Positions 1-7,470 of a stretch of 64,000 nucleotides of DNA are shown here, piece by piece. Numbering within the stretch: the stretch's first letter is position 1; each line of letters starts with the position of its first letter. This stretch comes from Pseudothioclava arenosa (GTDB taxonomy: Bacteria; Pseudomonadota; Alphaproteobacteria; Rhodobacterales; Rhodobacteraceae). The position numbers and the translations under genes were made by a program. Below the pieces are notes generated by a model. The model was not told the origin of the DNA and did not search any database. It saw only the letters and a program-made list of their open reading frames with translations. The stretch lies in the NCBI RefSeq assembly GCF_002358085.1, contig NZ_NTJD01000010.1, positions 36,956 to 100,955 of the forward strand, written 5' to 3'.

Positions 1-1872
1 CTTGTAGCGGAAGACCCACGGCTTGCTGGCGGCACCATCGGTGATCGGGGTGCGGACCTGCGCGGTGCGATCCGCCGCGCTGGTGTAGAACCAGTCGAAA
101 CCTTCGCCGCCCGCGATGTTCGTCTGCAGGTAGGCCCGGTCATAGATCGCAGGCCAGCCCTCCTGCGCATCGGCATGCTCGAAGCCGTCGCGCCAGTCGG
201 ACAGCGGCATGTAGTTGTCGATCCCGACGAAATCGACGTTGCCGTCCGCCCAGAGCGGGTCGAGATGGAAAAATACGTCGCCCGAGCCATCGCCCGGCTG
301 GTGGCCGAAATACTCCGACCAGTCGGCTGCATAGCTGATCGCCGTGCCCGCGCCGAGGATGCTCCGCACATCGGTCGCCAAGTCCTTGAACGCCTGTACC
401 GCCGGATAGGTGCTGGCGCCCGAGCGGATCGTGGTGAGCCCGCGCATCTCGGTCCCGATCAGGAAGGCGTCGACCCCGCCAGCTGCCGCGCAAAGATGGG
501 CGTAGTGCAGCACCATGCGACGCAGGCCCCAGTCGCCGGCCGCGCCGGTCCAGGCGACGGTCTCGCCCGAGACGGTGAAATCGGACGGGCTGGCGCTCCC
601 AAAGAAGGCCGCGACCTGGCTTGCCGCCGTGGCGGTCTTGTCGACGCTGCCGGCATAGCCCGCCGCGGGCGAGCAGGTGATCCGGCCGCGCCAAGGGAAC
701 GCTGGCTGGCCCGTCTCGGCGGCGTTATCGCTGTACGGGGTCGGCAGCGGGTTGCCGGACGGCACGTCCATCAGGATGAACGGATAGAAGGTGACACGCA
801 GGCCGCGCGCCTTCATCTCCTTGATCGCCTCGACGACGGCGAAATCGGCAGGTGTGCCGCCATAGACGGGGCGGTCCTGATCGTCGCGGCTGACGAGATG
901 GGCGGCAGACCGGCTCACGCCGTTGACGGACCATGTCTGCGGGTTCGTGGTCTTTTCCGAGACCTCGACGCCCGGCCGGATGGTGCAGTCGGCCACGCGC
1001 AGGTCGTTCCCGAACCAGGCGACCACGAGGCTGACGCTTTCCACCTTCGGCGCCATGGCCTGCAAGCGGTCCAGCGCCACCACCATGTCGGCGGTGTCCG
1101 AGAGCGCGTTCAGGTTCTCCGGAATCTGCGCCCCGCTGCTGCCTTTGCGGATGCCGGTCGTCGCGTAGGTGAACTCGCCCGAGGCTGGGATCATTGTGAC
1201 GGCCCGCGTCAGCCCCTCGGCGGTGTCGGGATCCGCGAGTGGGCGGAAGACCTCAAAGGAAAGCTGCGGCAGGCGATTGCCGTAGTTGCCGAGTGGCAGG
1301 TCCTCGAAGACCACATAGGCCGTGCCGCGATAGGCCGGGGTGTTCGCCGCACCCATCTTGGCGGCGATGAAAGGGTCCGCGGTCTGGCTCTCGTCGCCCG
1401 GATACCAGCGCCAGGTGACCCCGGCGGTGTCTAGCAGCTTGCCGTCCGCCCAGATGCGGCCGATGCCAGTGATCGGGCCCTCGCAGAGCGCGACCGCGAA
1501 GCTCGCGTAGTAGAGATACTCGGTGGTCTTGACCTTGCCGCCACCCCCACCGCCCTTGCCGCCGCCCTGCGTGGTGGTCTTTGTCTCCTCGCGGAAATCC
1601 GTCGCCCAGATCACGTTCCCGCCCATGCGCATCCGGCCGTAGACGCGCGGGATGACGGCACCCTCGGTCGAGGACGTAATCCGAAGGCTATCGAGCCGCG
1701 GTCCCTCGATGCGCTGCGTCGGCGCGAGCGAGGACACGATCCAGCTGTCGAACACCGAGCCAATGGTGGAACCGACGAACCCGCCGATGGTCGCGGCGCT
1801 CACGCCGAGGATGGCGCCGCCGATGCTGGCGCCAATGGCGGCGCCAGCGGCACCGAGGACGAGCGTTGCCAT
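1..1872 (-). CDS. GTA/phage baseplate 'megatron' tail protein, 3' part outside window
   Basis: This is the N-terminal 624 codons of a phage or gene-transfer-agent host-specificity/baseplate hub protein; it runs off the left edge without a stop. It starts MATLVLGAAGAAIGASIGG, a Gly/Ala-rich hydrophobic segment typical of the family's N-terminus, followed by RIEGPRLDSLRI and VIPRVYGRMRMGG. A Gly-rich linker lies near residues 105-115. Residues from about 460 on (FLIGTEMRGL, VDFVGIDNYMPLSDW) match the GTA TIM-barrel-like domain. In the Rhodobacter GTA and related siphophages this protein sits at the tail tip and contacts the host surface. Its usual upstream neighbour (an NlpC/P60 peptidase gene) is missing: only 7 bases separate its start from the open frame of an oppositely directed broken phage gene. 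It therefore belongs to a rearranged prophage or a GTA-like remnant rather than an intact cluster. Confidence 0.85.
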   Translation of the reverse strand, partial: MATLVLGAAGAAIGASIGGAILGVSAATIGGFVGSTIGSVFDSWIVSSLAPTQRIEGPRLDSLRITSSTEGAVIPRVYGRMRMGGNVIWATDFREETKTTTQGGGKGGGGGGKVKTTEYLYYASFAVALCEGPITGIGRIWADGKLLDTAGVTWRWYPGDESQTADPFIAAKMGAANTPAYRGTAYVVFEDLPLGNYGNRLPQLSFEVFRPLADPDTAEGLTRAVTMIPASGEFTYATTGIRKGSSGAQIPENLNALSDTADMVVALDRLQAMAPKVESVSLVVAWFGNDLRVADCTIRPGVEVSEKTTNPQTWSVNGVSRSAAHLVSRDDQDRPVYGGTPADFAVVEAIKEMKARGLRVTFYPFILMDVPSGNPLPTPYSDNAAETGQPAFPWRGRITCSPAAGYAGSVDKTATAASQVAAFFGSASPSDFTVSGETVAWTGAAGDWGLRRMVLHYAHLCAAAGGVDAFLIGTEMRGLTTIRSGASTYPAVQAFKDLATDVRSILGAGTAISYAADWSEYFGHQPGDGSGDVFFHLDPLWADGNVDFVGIDNYMPLSDWRDGFEHADAQEGWPAIYDRAYLQTNIAGGEGFDWFYTSAADRTAQVRTPITDGAASKPWVFRYK

Positions 1873-1879
1873 GGCGTAG

Positions 1880-2440
1880 CCCCCGGTCCAGCCTTGCGCG
1901 GGGTCGTCGAAACCGCCGGGGCGGATGGTCAGGCGCACCTTCCAGTGGTGCAAGGGCCAGCCGGAGGCGCATTCGGACAAGACCGGGAAGCCGGATATCC
2001 GCGGGGCTTACGGGCTGCACGGGCGCGAGATGATCGCCTGGCTCACCCACCTCCAGCACACGCGGTCGAAGAACGTTATCTTCGTCGGGATCCTCGACGA
2101 GAAGCTCGACGACTTCAATCGCAAGGTCTTCGTCCCGCAGATCGACGGATCGAAGACCGGGCTCGAGCTGCCCGGCATCGTCGACGAGGTGCTGACGCTC
2201 ACGTCACTGCCCGACGACAGCGGCGTCCCGCAGCGGGTCTTCGTCTGCCACACGCAGAACAGCTGGGGCTACCCGGCCAAGGACCGCTCCGGTCGTCTCG
2301 ACCCGCTCGAGCCGCCGCATCTCGGCCAGCTCATCGAGAAGATCCGCCAGCCGCTGCCGATCGATGCGCGCCCGCTCGTGACGGACGCGCCGCGCATCCC
2401 GGCGCCCGCCGCGACCCCTCAATCCGATCCCACCAACTGA
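1880..2440 (+). pseudogene. Phage RecA-like/Sak4-type ATPase, C-terminal fragment
   Basis: The frame opens right after an in-frame TAG at 1877-1879; the first ATG is at 1925 and would give 171 aa. The recognisable part (REMIAWLTHLQHTR, NVIFVGILDEKLDDFNRKVF, DGSKTGLELPGIVDEV, YPAKDRSGRLDPLEPPHLG) resembles the C-terminal half of phage ATP-binding proteins thought to act in single-strand annealing or recombination. The N-terminal half, which should carry the Walker A P-loop, is absent, so the ATPase cannot be functional as written. The tail after about residue 140 is Pro/Ala-rich. It is followed 14 bases later by the start of the next early phage gene, the expected order for such a cassette. 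The family assignment is from memory of similar proteins; the truncation is directly visible. Confidence 0.65.
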
Positions 2441-2454
2441 AAGGACCCCACGCC

Positions 2455-3030
2455 ATGACCGGTCTCTGGAACGATTTCAACGACGCGCAGAGCAACACGA
2501 ACCTCATCCCCAAGGGGACGCTCGCCAACCGGAACCAGCGCGCCGGGCGCACCCGGAGCACCGAGCCGGCGCTGCTGCGCGGTCTGATATTCACCGAGAC
2601 AGGCGCTGCGATGACCCCGCACCACACGAAGAAGGGCAACAGGCGCTACTGCTACTACGTCTCGATGGACGTGATCCAAAAGCGCCCGACGGCCGAGCTG
2701 CGCGGGCCTCAACGGCTCCCGGCGGCCATGGTGGAGGAAGCGGTCATCGGAGAAATCCGACGGCTGCTGCGCACGCCGGAGGTCATTGCGCGCACCGCGA
2801 GGGCCCTGAAGAAGGAGCGGCCCGACCTCGACGAGGGCACCGTGACGGCGGCGCTCACGCAGTTCGACGATCTCTGGAAGGCACTGATCCCGGCCGAGCA
2901 GGCCCGCGTCGTCCAGCTGCTCGTGGCGCGCGTGACGGTGGGCGAGGACGGGCTCGACATCGACCTGCGCCACGACGGCCTCGGCGCGCTGGCCAGCCTG
3001 ATGACGCCCGCGCGGGAGGACGCCGCCTGA
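2455..3030 (+). pseudogene. Chimera: phage gene start joined to large serine recombinase C-terminus
   Basis: The 191-aa frame starts MTGLWNDFNDAQSNTNLIPKG, the beginning of a small phage protein commonly encoded just after the ATPase. From about residue 24 it switches to the C-terminal part of a large serine recombinase: LLRGLIFTETGAAMTP, then RYCYYVSMDVIQKRP, then a helical tail (EEAVIGEIRRLLRTPEV, VQLLVARVTVGEDGLDIDLR). The usual zinc-ribbon cysteines are not evident, and the catalytic resolvase domain with its nucleophilic serine is wholly missing, so it cannot catalyse recombination. The frame runs open across the junction, which is why it looks like one gene. It overlaps the next gene by one base (TGATG), the coupling usual for this recombinase and its HTH partner. 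It is best read as the scar of a deletion within a mobile element. Confidence 0.7.
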
Positions 3031-3413
3031 TGCCCGCGAACGAGACGATCCGTGTCCACATCCCGCTCACGGTCCGCAAACGCGGCGGCCGGCCTCGGAT
3101 CCTGCCGCCGCGGGACAGCGAGACTTCGGACCCGCCGCCGGGACAGGATCCCCGCGTGCTCCGCGCCATCGGCCGGGCATGGTCATGGCGGCAGCGGATG
3201 GAGCGCGGCGAGGTGACCACCATCGCCGATCTCGCCGCGGAGGAAGGCCTCTCCGACCGCTACGTCAGCCGCCTCCTGCGCCTCGCTTGGCTGGCACCGG
3301 ACGTCCTCGAGCGACTGGTCGTGCACCGCGAACCCTGCGCGATCAGCCTCTACGACCTGTGCTTCGTCGCCTCGCTGCCTTGGGACGAGCAATCGGCGCG
3401 GGTGTTTGACTGA
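3030..3413 (+). CDS. Helix-turn-helix partner protein of serine recombinase
   Basis: This 127-aa basic protein starts at an ATG overlapping the recombinase stop. Its core TIADLAAEEGLSDRYVSRLLRLAWLAPDVLERLV is a helix-turn-helix resembling the DNA-reading helices of ParB/KorB-like proteins (the 'serly RYVSRLLRLA' type helix). It is preceded by a Pro/Arg-rich arm (KRGGRPRILPPRDSE) and followed by a short C-terminus. Small HTH proteins of this sort are regularly encoded directly downstream of large serine recombinases in Rhodobacteraceae and Rhizobiales mobile elements; their role is not established, but binding near the recombination site or directionality control is plausible. Here the partner recombinase has lost its catalytic domain, so the protein is probably an orphan relic even though its own frame is intact. 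Confidence 0.65.
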   Translation: MPANETIRVHIPLTVRKRGGRPRILPPRDSETSDPPPGQDPRVLRAIGRAWSWRQRMERGEVTTIADLAAEEGLSDRYVSRLLRLAWLAPDVLERLVVHREPCAISLYDLCFVASLPWDEQSARVFD

Positions 3414-3416
3414 CGG

Positions 3417-4028
3417 TCAGTGAATAGCCAGCACTCGAAACTTCTCCACAAGCTGGCGCTTGTGCGCGTGAAACCATCGCGCGTCGGCTCGCCAATGGGA
3501 AACGGCCGTGTTGAAGTTTTTTCGACCTTCACGCAGATCGGCCACGTTCTGCAGGTGCGAGTAGATACGATTGAACCGCGTGATGCTAAGTGGCGCACCC
3601 CAATCGCTCCTGTACTCAGCTGGCAGGAACGGGAGGCTTGCATCAAGATCGGCGACTACCGCGTATTCCAAGATTGCATGTCGCTCCGCCTCGGTTCTGC
3701 CCTTCGTTTTGCCGACACGATAACCGAAGCACACGAGCGGCGACATTTCCTGCCCGAAGAACCCCTCACCCCCCCGGGCACGAAACTCTCGCTCAAATTC
3801 GAGACGCGCTCTCAGAATGAAATCAGGTGCGGCACTACGGATCTTCTTCAGTAACTCTTCACGCTCGCCCTTGAGCCGTTCAAGCTCGGCAGCGCGTCGC
3901 GCGGCCTCTTCGGCAGCGCGCTTTTTCCGTTCCGCTCGCGCTTCCCGTGCCTTGGGCCCCAGGAAGACGAACCAGAGAATGAGAGCCACGAGAAGCAGTA
4001 GGAGGATAAATGCATTGTCGTCGTTCAT
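3417..4028 (-). CDS. Membrane-anchored coiled-coil protein of unknown function
   Basis: This 203-aa protein has one N-terminal membrane segment (AFILLLLLVALILWFVFLG, about residues 6-24). A strongly charged coiled coil follows (about residues 27-66, rich in RAERKKRAAEEAARRAAELE). The C-terminal domain (about 70-203) contains FGYRVGKTKGRTEAERHAIL and ITRFNRIYSHLQNVADLREG and is not recognised. The topology suggests a short anchor with a cytosolic domain. It converges with the recombinase partner gene, with only 3 bases between stops, and its base composition is more AT-rich than the core genes around it, in keeping with cargo of a mobile element. The start follows a GGAAGA motif. No function is proposed. 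Confidence 0.65.
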   Translation of the reverse strand: MNDDNAFILLLLLVALILWFVFLGPKAREARAERKKRAAEEAARRAAELERLKGEREELLKKIRSAAPDFILRARLEFEREFRARGGEGFFGQEMSPLVCFGYRVGKTKGRTEAERHAILEYAVVADLDASLPFLPAEYRSDWGAPLSITRFNRIYSHLQNVADLREGRKNFNTAVSHWRADARWFHAHKRQLVEKFRVLAIH

Positions 4029-4255
4029 GAAATTCTTCCCGCAAATGGAACAGCCCTGAAACGGTTATCCGCTATGTCGGCCCGGTGGGTCGGAAGTACA
4101 TCATTTCCGAGACGCGGCTTTTCCAACACGCGCCACGGCTGGCCTCGACAGGACATCACGCGATCAAGTTTGTCGTCCATTCGATCTTGGTAAACGACCA
4201 TGCCACGCAATGAGCACGGGGGCGTTCCCGCCACGCAATTGCTATAGGACGTCTT

Positions 4256-5266
4256 CTACCAATCGAGCCCGTGCTTGATCTCGCGCGGACCCTTTGCGCC
4301 CGGCCCCAAGCGGACCGGCTCGGGTGTCGCCACATCATGTGAGCCGGGAAAGGACGTCTCGGTTTTTTCGCTATGCAGCGTACCCACGGATTTCACTCCG
4401 GCAAGTCGGTCAGATCCATGCAAAGGCTCCGCGCCACGGCCATAGTGCTGGAACCACGGTAGACCCGCGCGGGCGTAGTCCTCCGCCGAGGGCGGTTCGG
4501 TCGGCACCGGCTCTCCGGTCAACGCGCGCCAACGGCTCGCATGCCAGAGCGTGACGAAGACCCGCTGTGTCGCGCGCTGGTCCCAGTCCTCGAGCGTATA
4601 GGGGTCACTCTCAATGGATTGCCGCATCCGCCCACCTGCGCCGAGACCCATCTCGGCGCTGGCGCACGACGACATGGAAAAAGCAACCTCCTCCATAAGG
4701 CCAACTGAGTGTGACGTCTTTAACCGCTCCCATGCTTCCCGCCGCATCGGCGTAACGGAGATCTGAAGTCCGCCCCATTCCGCATCCTCCGTCAGCTGCT
4801 CCTCAACAGAGTAGCCTTCGCCCAGCGGCATGGCGACGAATTGCCGGATCACGCCAGGTTCGATCGCGAACCCATCGAGCCACGGTTGCTCGGGCCAGAC
4901 CACGTAATCCTGCGGATTGCGGTTCAGGGGCGCGGTCCAAGTTTCTCCGGTCACGGCATTGATCTTTCCCGCCGCAACCTTGACCGCGACAGGAAGGTCG
5001 CCCCCCCATCCGCCGCCGAAATTCAACCAAAGAGCCTCGGCCTGCCACAGGGGCAGGATTACCCCGCCGCGGCGTCGCGTGTGGGCGGGCAAGGCGGCAT
5101 AGTCCTCGACATGGCGCAGTGGGAACCGTCCGAAGCCCGGCGGCAATGGATAGTCGCGTTCACTGTCGGGGATGCGCAGCGTCCGCTGGAAGTCGATGGA
5201 AAATCGCGCCTCCGGGTCGATCTCGAGAAAGCGGAAGACAAGGGCGTTGTTCTCGAGTGTGGGCAT
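4256..5266 (-). CDS. Conserved protein of unknown function beside XRE regulator
   Basis: This 336-aa soluble protein has no signal peptide or membrane segment. Motifs include RTLRIPDSERDYPLPPGFGRFPLRHVEDY (two parts about residues 29-58), VKVAAGKINAVTGE (about 90-103), PQDYVVWPEQPWLDGFA and IRQFVAMPLGEGYSVEEQL (about 140-160). Similar proteins seem widespread as hypothetical proteins, but I know no assigned function. The C-terminal third is Pro/Gly-rich and probably disordered. The start follows AGGAGAG. It lies 19 bases downstream of the XRE regulator gene and is probably co-transcribed with it, so the two look like a regulator-effector pair. The location in a tRNA-adjacent island suggests transfer. 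Confidence 0.7.
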   Translation of the reverse strand: MPTLENNALVFRFLEIDPEARFSIDFQRTLRIPDSERDYPLPPGFGRFPLRHVEDYAALPAHTRRRGGVILPLWQAEALWLNFGGGWGGDLPVAVKVAAGKINAVTGETWTAPLNRNPQDYVVWPEQPWLDGFAIEPGVIRQFVAMPLGEGYSVEEQLTEDAEWGGLQISVTPMRREAWERLKTSHSVGLMEEVAFSMSSCASAEMGLGAGGRMRQSIESDPYTLEDWDQRATQRVFVTLWHASRWRALTGEPVPTEPPSAEDYARAGLPWFQHYGRGAEPLHGSDRLAGVKSVGTLHSEKTETSFPGSHDVATPEPVRLGPGAKGPREIKHGLDW

Positions 5267-5285
5267 GGATGCTCTCCTATTCTAG

Positions 5286-5651
5286 TTACCAGTCACCGTC
5301 CGCAACATCGCGTACAAGGCGCAGTACGGCATGATCGGGCACGTCCTTCAGACTGCGGATCAGCTCCGCAAACAGCTTTGGCCTTGCGAGGATAGCGGCC
5401 CGCAGGTCGGTCGAGATCTTTCCGCCAAGCGCCAGCATCACGTCTGTGTCCTCACCCAGTTCAGCCGCCAGCAGGCGCAACACCTCTTCACTCGGCGGCG
5501 CGACCTCGTCACGTTCGAGGCGCGACAGGTAGGGCGGCGTTACCCCGCAGCGCTGCGCCAACTGCCGGAGCGAAAAGGCCGGATCGGTCCGCGCCTTCGC
5601 CTCGCGCAAGCTGCGCAGATGGGAGCCGAAACTTTGACCTCCTTGTTTCAT
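5286..5651 (-). CDS. XRE-family helix-turn-helix transcriptional regulator
   Basis: This 121-aa protein has a lambda-repressor-type HTH in residues about 10-66: FGSHLRSLREAK, FSLRQLAQRCGVTPPYLSRLERDEVAPPSEEVLRLLAAELGE. A short helical C-terminal part follows (MLALGGKISTDLRAAILARP). No metal-binding or peptidase domain is present. It is the first gene of a two-gene unit with the 336-aa protein. Its ATG directly abuts an inverted repeat at 5652-5669, suggesting autorepression. The role is likely local control of its own operon; the inducing signal is unknown. Confidence 0.85.
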   Translation of the reverse strand: MKQGGQSFGSHLRSLREAKARTDPAFSLRQLAQRCGVTPPYLSRLERDEVAPPSEEVLRLLAAELGEDTDVMLALGGKISTDLRAAILARPKLFAELIRSLKDVPDHAVLRLVRDVADGDW

Positions 5652-5669
5652 GTTGCGTATATATGCAAC
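5652..5669. promoter_or_regulatory. Candidate XRE operator, GTTGC inverted repeat
   Basis: The sequence GTTGCGTATATATGCAAC has GTTGC/GCAAC arms around a TATATA core and lies immediately upstream of the XRE start codon. The AT-rich core could also be the promoter's -10 element, so a bound repressor would block initiation. The assignment is by position and symmetry only. Confidence 0.45.
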
Positions 5670-6031
5670 GCATCATCTGCGTGCAAGTCTGGAGGCTTCG
5701 GACCGAAAGGCCGTCGTCGTTACGCGCCACCCGACCAACACCCCCAAGGGCTACGCCTCCTGCTTGTTCGGTCTCTGTTCCGATCAATAGCGCAGGGAAC
5801 AGGGTGCGCAGTTTTGGCGGGGCTGCGATTCAGACCATTGGAAACGCGAGAAAAATTTCGACCGAACCGAAATCGGTGCGGTTCGCCCGACCAGAGACGA
5901 GAGGCCATTCAGAGACGGAAATCACAGTGCCCCCGCGTCTCAGCGGTTCGCATCCACCCGGCAAACCCTTTTGAAAACAGGAGGAATTATGCCTCCAAAG
6001 GGCGACATGAACGTGTTCGATAGGGTGATGG
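5670..6031. other. Gene-free stretch between XRE gene and tRNA-Ser
   Basis: About 360 bases lack a convincing gene. Short frames exist but have no family resemblance. A ribosome-site-like AGGAGGAATTATG occurs at about 5980, but its frame runs straight through the tRNA gene and is not credible. This stretch should contain the right-hand boundary of the island if the tRNA-Ser 3' end was the attachment site. Confidence 0.6.
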
Positions 6032-6121
6032 TGGCGGACGGGAAGGGATTCGAACCCTCGAGACGGTTCCCCGCCTACACACTTTCCAGGCGTGCGCCTT
6101 CGACCACTCGGCCACCCGTCC
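6032..6121 (-). tRNA. tRNA-Ser(GGA)
   Basis: Read on the minus strand, the 90-base gene begins GGACGGGTGGCCGAGTGG and ends with encoded CCA at 6032. The 7-bp acceptor stem GGACGGG/CCCGTCC, T-arm GGTTCGAATCC, anticodon loop CTGGAAA with anticodon GGA, and a long variable arm all fit tRNA-Ser. Its 3' end faces the accessory region at 1-6031, the usual orientation when a tRNA 3' end serves as an integration site. Confidence 0.95.
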
Positions 6122-6285
6122 GGCGCCGGGTTTATGCGAAACCGGGGGGAGGATGCAAGGGCGAGATGCGGGAAAAGCCGTGGGCGCGAAACTTCTCGGG
6201 ATCGGAGGGGGTTGCGTGCTTGCCTCGCCCCCGGTGCGCCTCTAGCATCAATTGGCCCGCGGCATGTGCGGGCGTGGGAAAACGG

Positions 6286-7395
6286 ATGCAGATGAAGGAC
6301 CATGACAACCAGGATCAGACCGAGCCGCTCTTGGGTGGACGGGCACGAGAGCCGCGTCAGCTGACCAATGTGCTGCTCGGGATCATCGCCTTCGCGCTGG
6401 TGCTGTTCTTGCTGGTTCAGGCGCGGTTCATCCTGATTTCACTGGCGATCGCGATCATCCTGTTCTCGCTGACATCAGAAGCGATCAACGCGATCCGGCG
6501 GCTGCATCTGGGCCCGGCTCGAATTCCGAACTGGCTGGCGTCGCTGGTGGCGGTGGGGCTGATTGCCTCGGGTCTGTTCACGCTGTCGGCGATACTAATC
6601 GCGCAGGCCAACGAGGTGGTAACGATGCTTGTCACCTATGCCGAGCCCGCGCAGCGTGCGATTGCCGAGCTGTTTCGCTGGATGGGCGCCGATGTCGAGG
6701 CGGCGGTGCTGGAATCGATGCAGAAATTCGAGATCGGCGGCTATCTGAGCACGCTGGCCGGGCAGGCCTCGAACCTGTTGTCGGCCACCGTGCTGATCAC
6801 GCTGTTCGTGGGTTTCCTGTTTGCCGAGCGGATCTGGTTTCACGCGAAACTCGTCAGCCTGATGGGCAACGAGCACTCGGCGCGGCGGGTGGCGAAGACG
6901 GGCGCCTCGATCATGCACCGGGTGAACCGCTATCTGCTGGTGAAGGCGATGGTCTCGGTGATCACCGGGGCGGCGGTTTACGGCATCTTCAAGGTGGCGG
7001 GGTTCGGGCTGGCGATGCCGGTCGCGATCCTGACCTTCGCGCTGAATTTCATCCCCTCGATCGGCTCGATCATCGCCACGGTGATCGCGGCGCTGGCGGT
7101 CTATGTCGTGACGCAGGATGTCTCGAACGCGCTGGTGACCTTTGTGGTGACCGGGCTTTTGCAATTCGTCATCGGCAATGTGATCGACCCGATGCTGATG
7201 GGGCGCGCGCTGCGGCTCTCGAGCTTTGGCATCATCATCTCGCTCGCGTTCTGGGGCGCTGTCTGGGGGCTGCCGGGGATGTTCCTGGCAGTACCGATCA
7301 TGGTCGCGCTGATGATCGTGAGCGCGCAATCGGCGACGCTGCGGCCGCTCGCGGTGATGCTGTCGCGCGAAGGTCTGCCCGATCAGCACGACTGA
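6286..7395 (+). CDS. AI-2E family (PerM-like) membrane transporter
   Basis: This 369-aa inner-membrane protein has about eight hydrophobic segments. The N-terminal ones are VLLGIIAFALVLFLLVQ and ILISLAIAIILFSL; after a central soluble part (about residues 125-190) come TVLITLFVGFLFAERIWF, VKAMVSVITGAAVYGIF, PVAILTFALNFIPSIGSIIA and the C-terminal segments. The FALNFIPSIGSI motif is characteristic of the AI-2E/UPF0118 family, whose members include AI-2 exporters and Na+/H+ antiporters; the substrate here is unknown. The frame is open further upstream through the tRNA gene, but the start was set at 6286 because it follows GGGAAAA and gives a normal length. The gene stands alone and converges with a lipoprotein gene. 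Confidence 0.85.
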   Translation: MQMKDHDNQDQTEPLLGGRAREPRQLTNVLLGIIAFALVLFLLVQARFILISLAIAIILFSLTSEAINAIRRLHLGPARIPNWLASLVAVGLIASGLFTLSAILIAQANEVVTMLVTYAEPAQRAIAELFRWMGADVEAAVLESMQKFEIGGYLSTLAGQASNLLSATVLITLFVGFLFAERIWFHAKLVSLMGNEHSARRVAKTGASIMHRVNRYLLVKAMVSVITGAAVYGIFKVAGFGLAMPVAILTFALNFIPSIGSIIATVIAALAVYVVTQDVSNALVTFVVTGLLQFVIGNVIDPMLMGRALRLSSFGIIISLAFWGAVWGLPGMFLAVPIMVALMIVSAQSATLRPLAVMLSREGLPDQHD

Positions 7396-7405
7396 GGCCG
7401 GGCGA

Positions 7406-7420
7406 AGGGGCGTTGCCCCT
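7406..7420. terminator. Weak hairpin after AI-2E transporter gene
   Basis: AGGGGC-GTT-GCCCCT forms a 6-bp stem 10 bases after the stop codon. It lacks a clear T tract, so termination efficiency is uncertain. Confidence 0.35.
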
Positions 7421-7444
7421 CTTGGCTCGCGCCAATTCACCCCA

Positions 7445-7468
7445 GAGTATTTTCGGCTCGATGAAAGG
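7445..7468. repeat. Short dispersed intergenic repeat, copy 1
   Basis: The 24 bases GAGTATTTT..GGCTCGATGAAAGG match a second copy at 51221-51244 at 22 of 24 positions. Both copies lie just past the 3' end of a minus-strand gene, between convergent genes. It resembles short extragenic elements scattered in Rhodobacteraceae genomes. Confidence 0.6.
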
Positions 7469-7470
7469 GA

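Noticed and set aside
4029..4255. Short overlapping frames between the coiled-coil gene and the 336-aa gene
   Set aside because: No start signals or similarity; treated as intergenic or decayed sequence.
5971..6285. N-terminal extension of the AI-2E transporter frame, with a good AGGAGGAATT ribosome site
   Set aside because: It would be translated through the antisense strand of tRNA-Ser and adds 105 residues with no similarity to the family.
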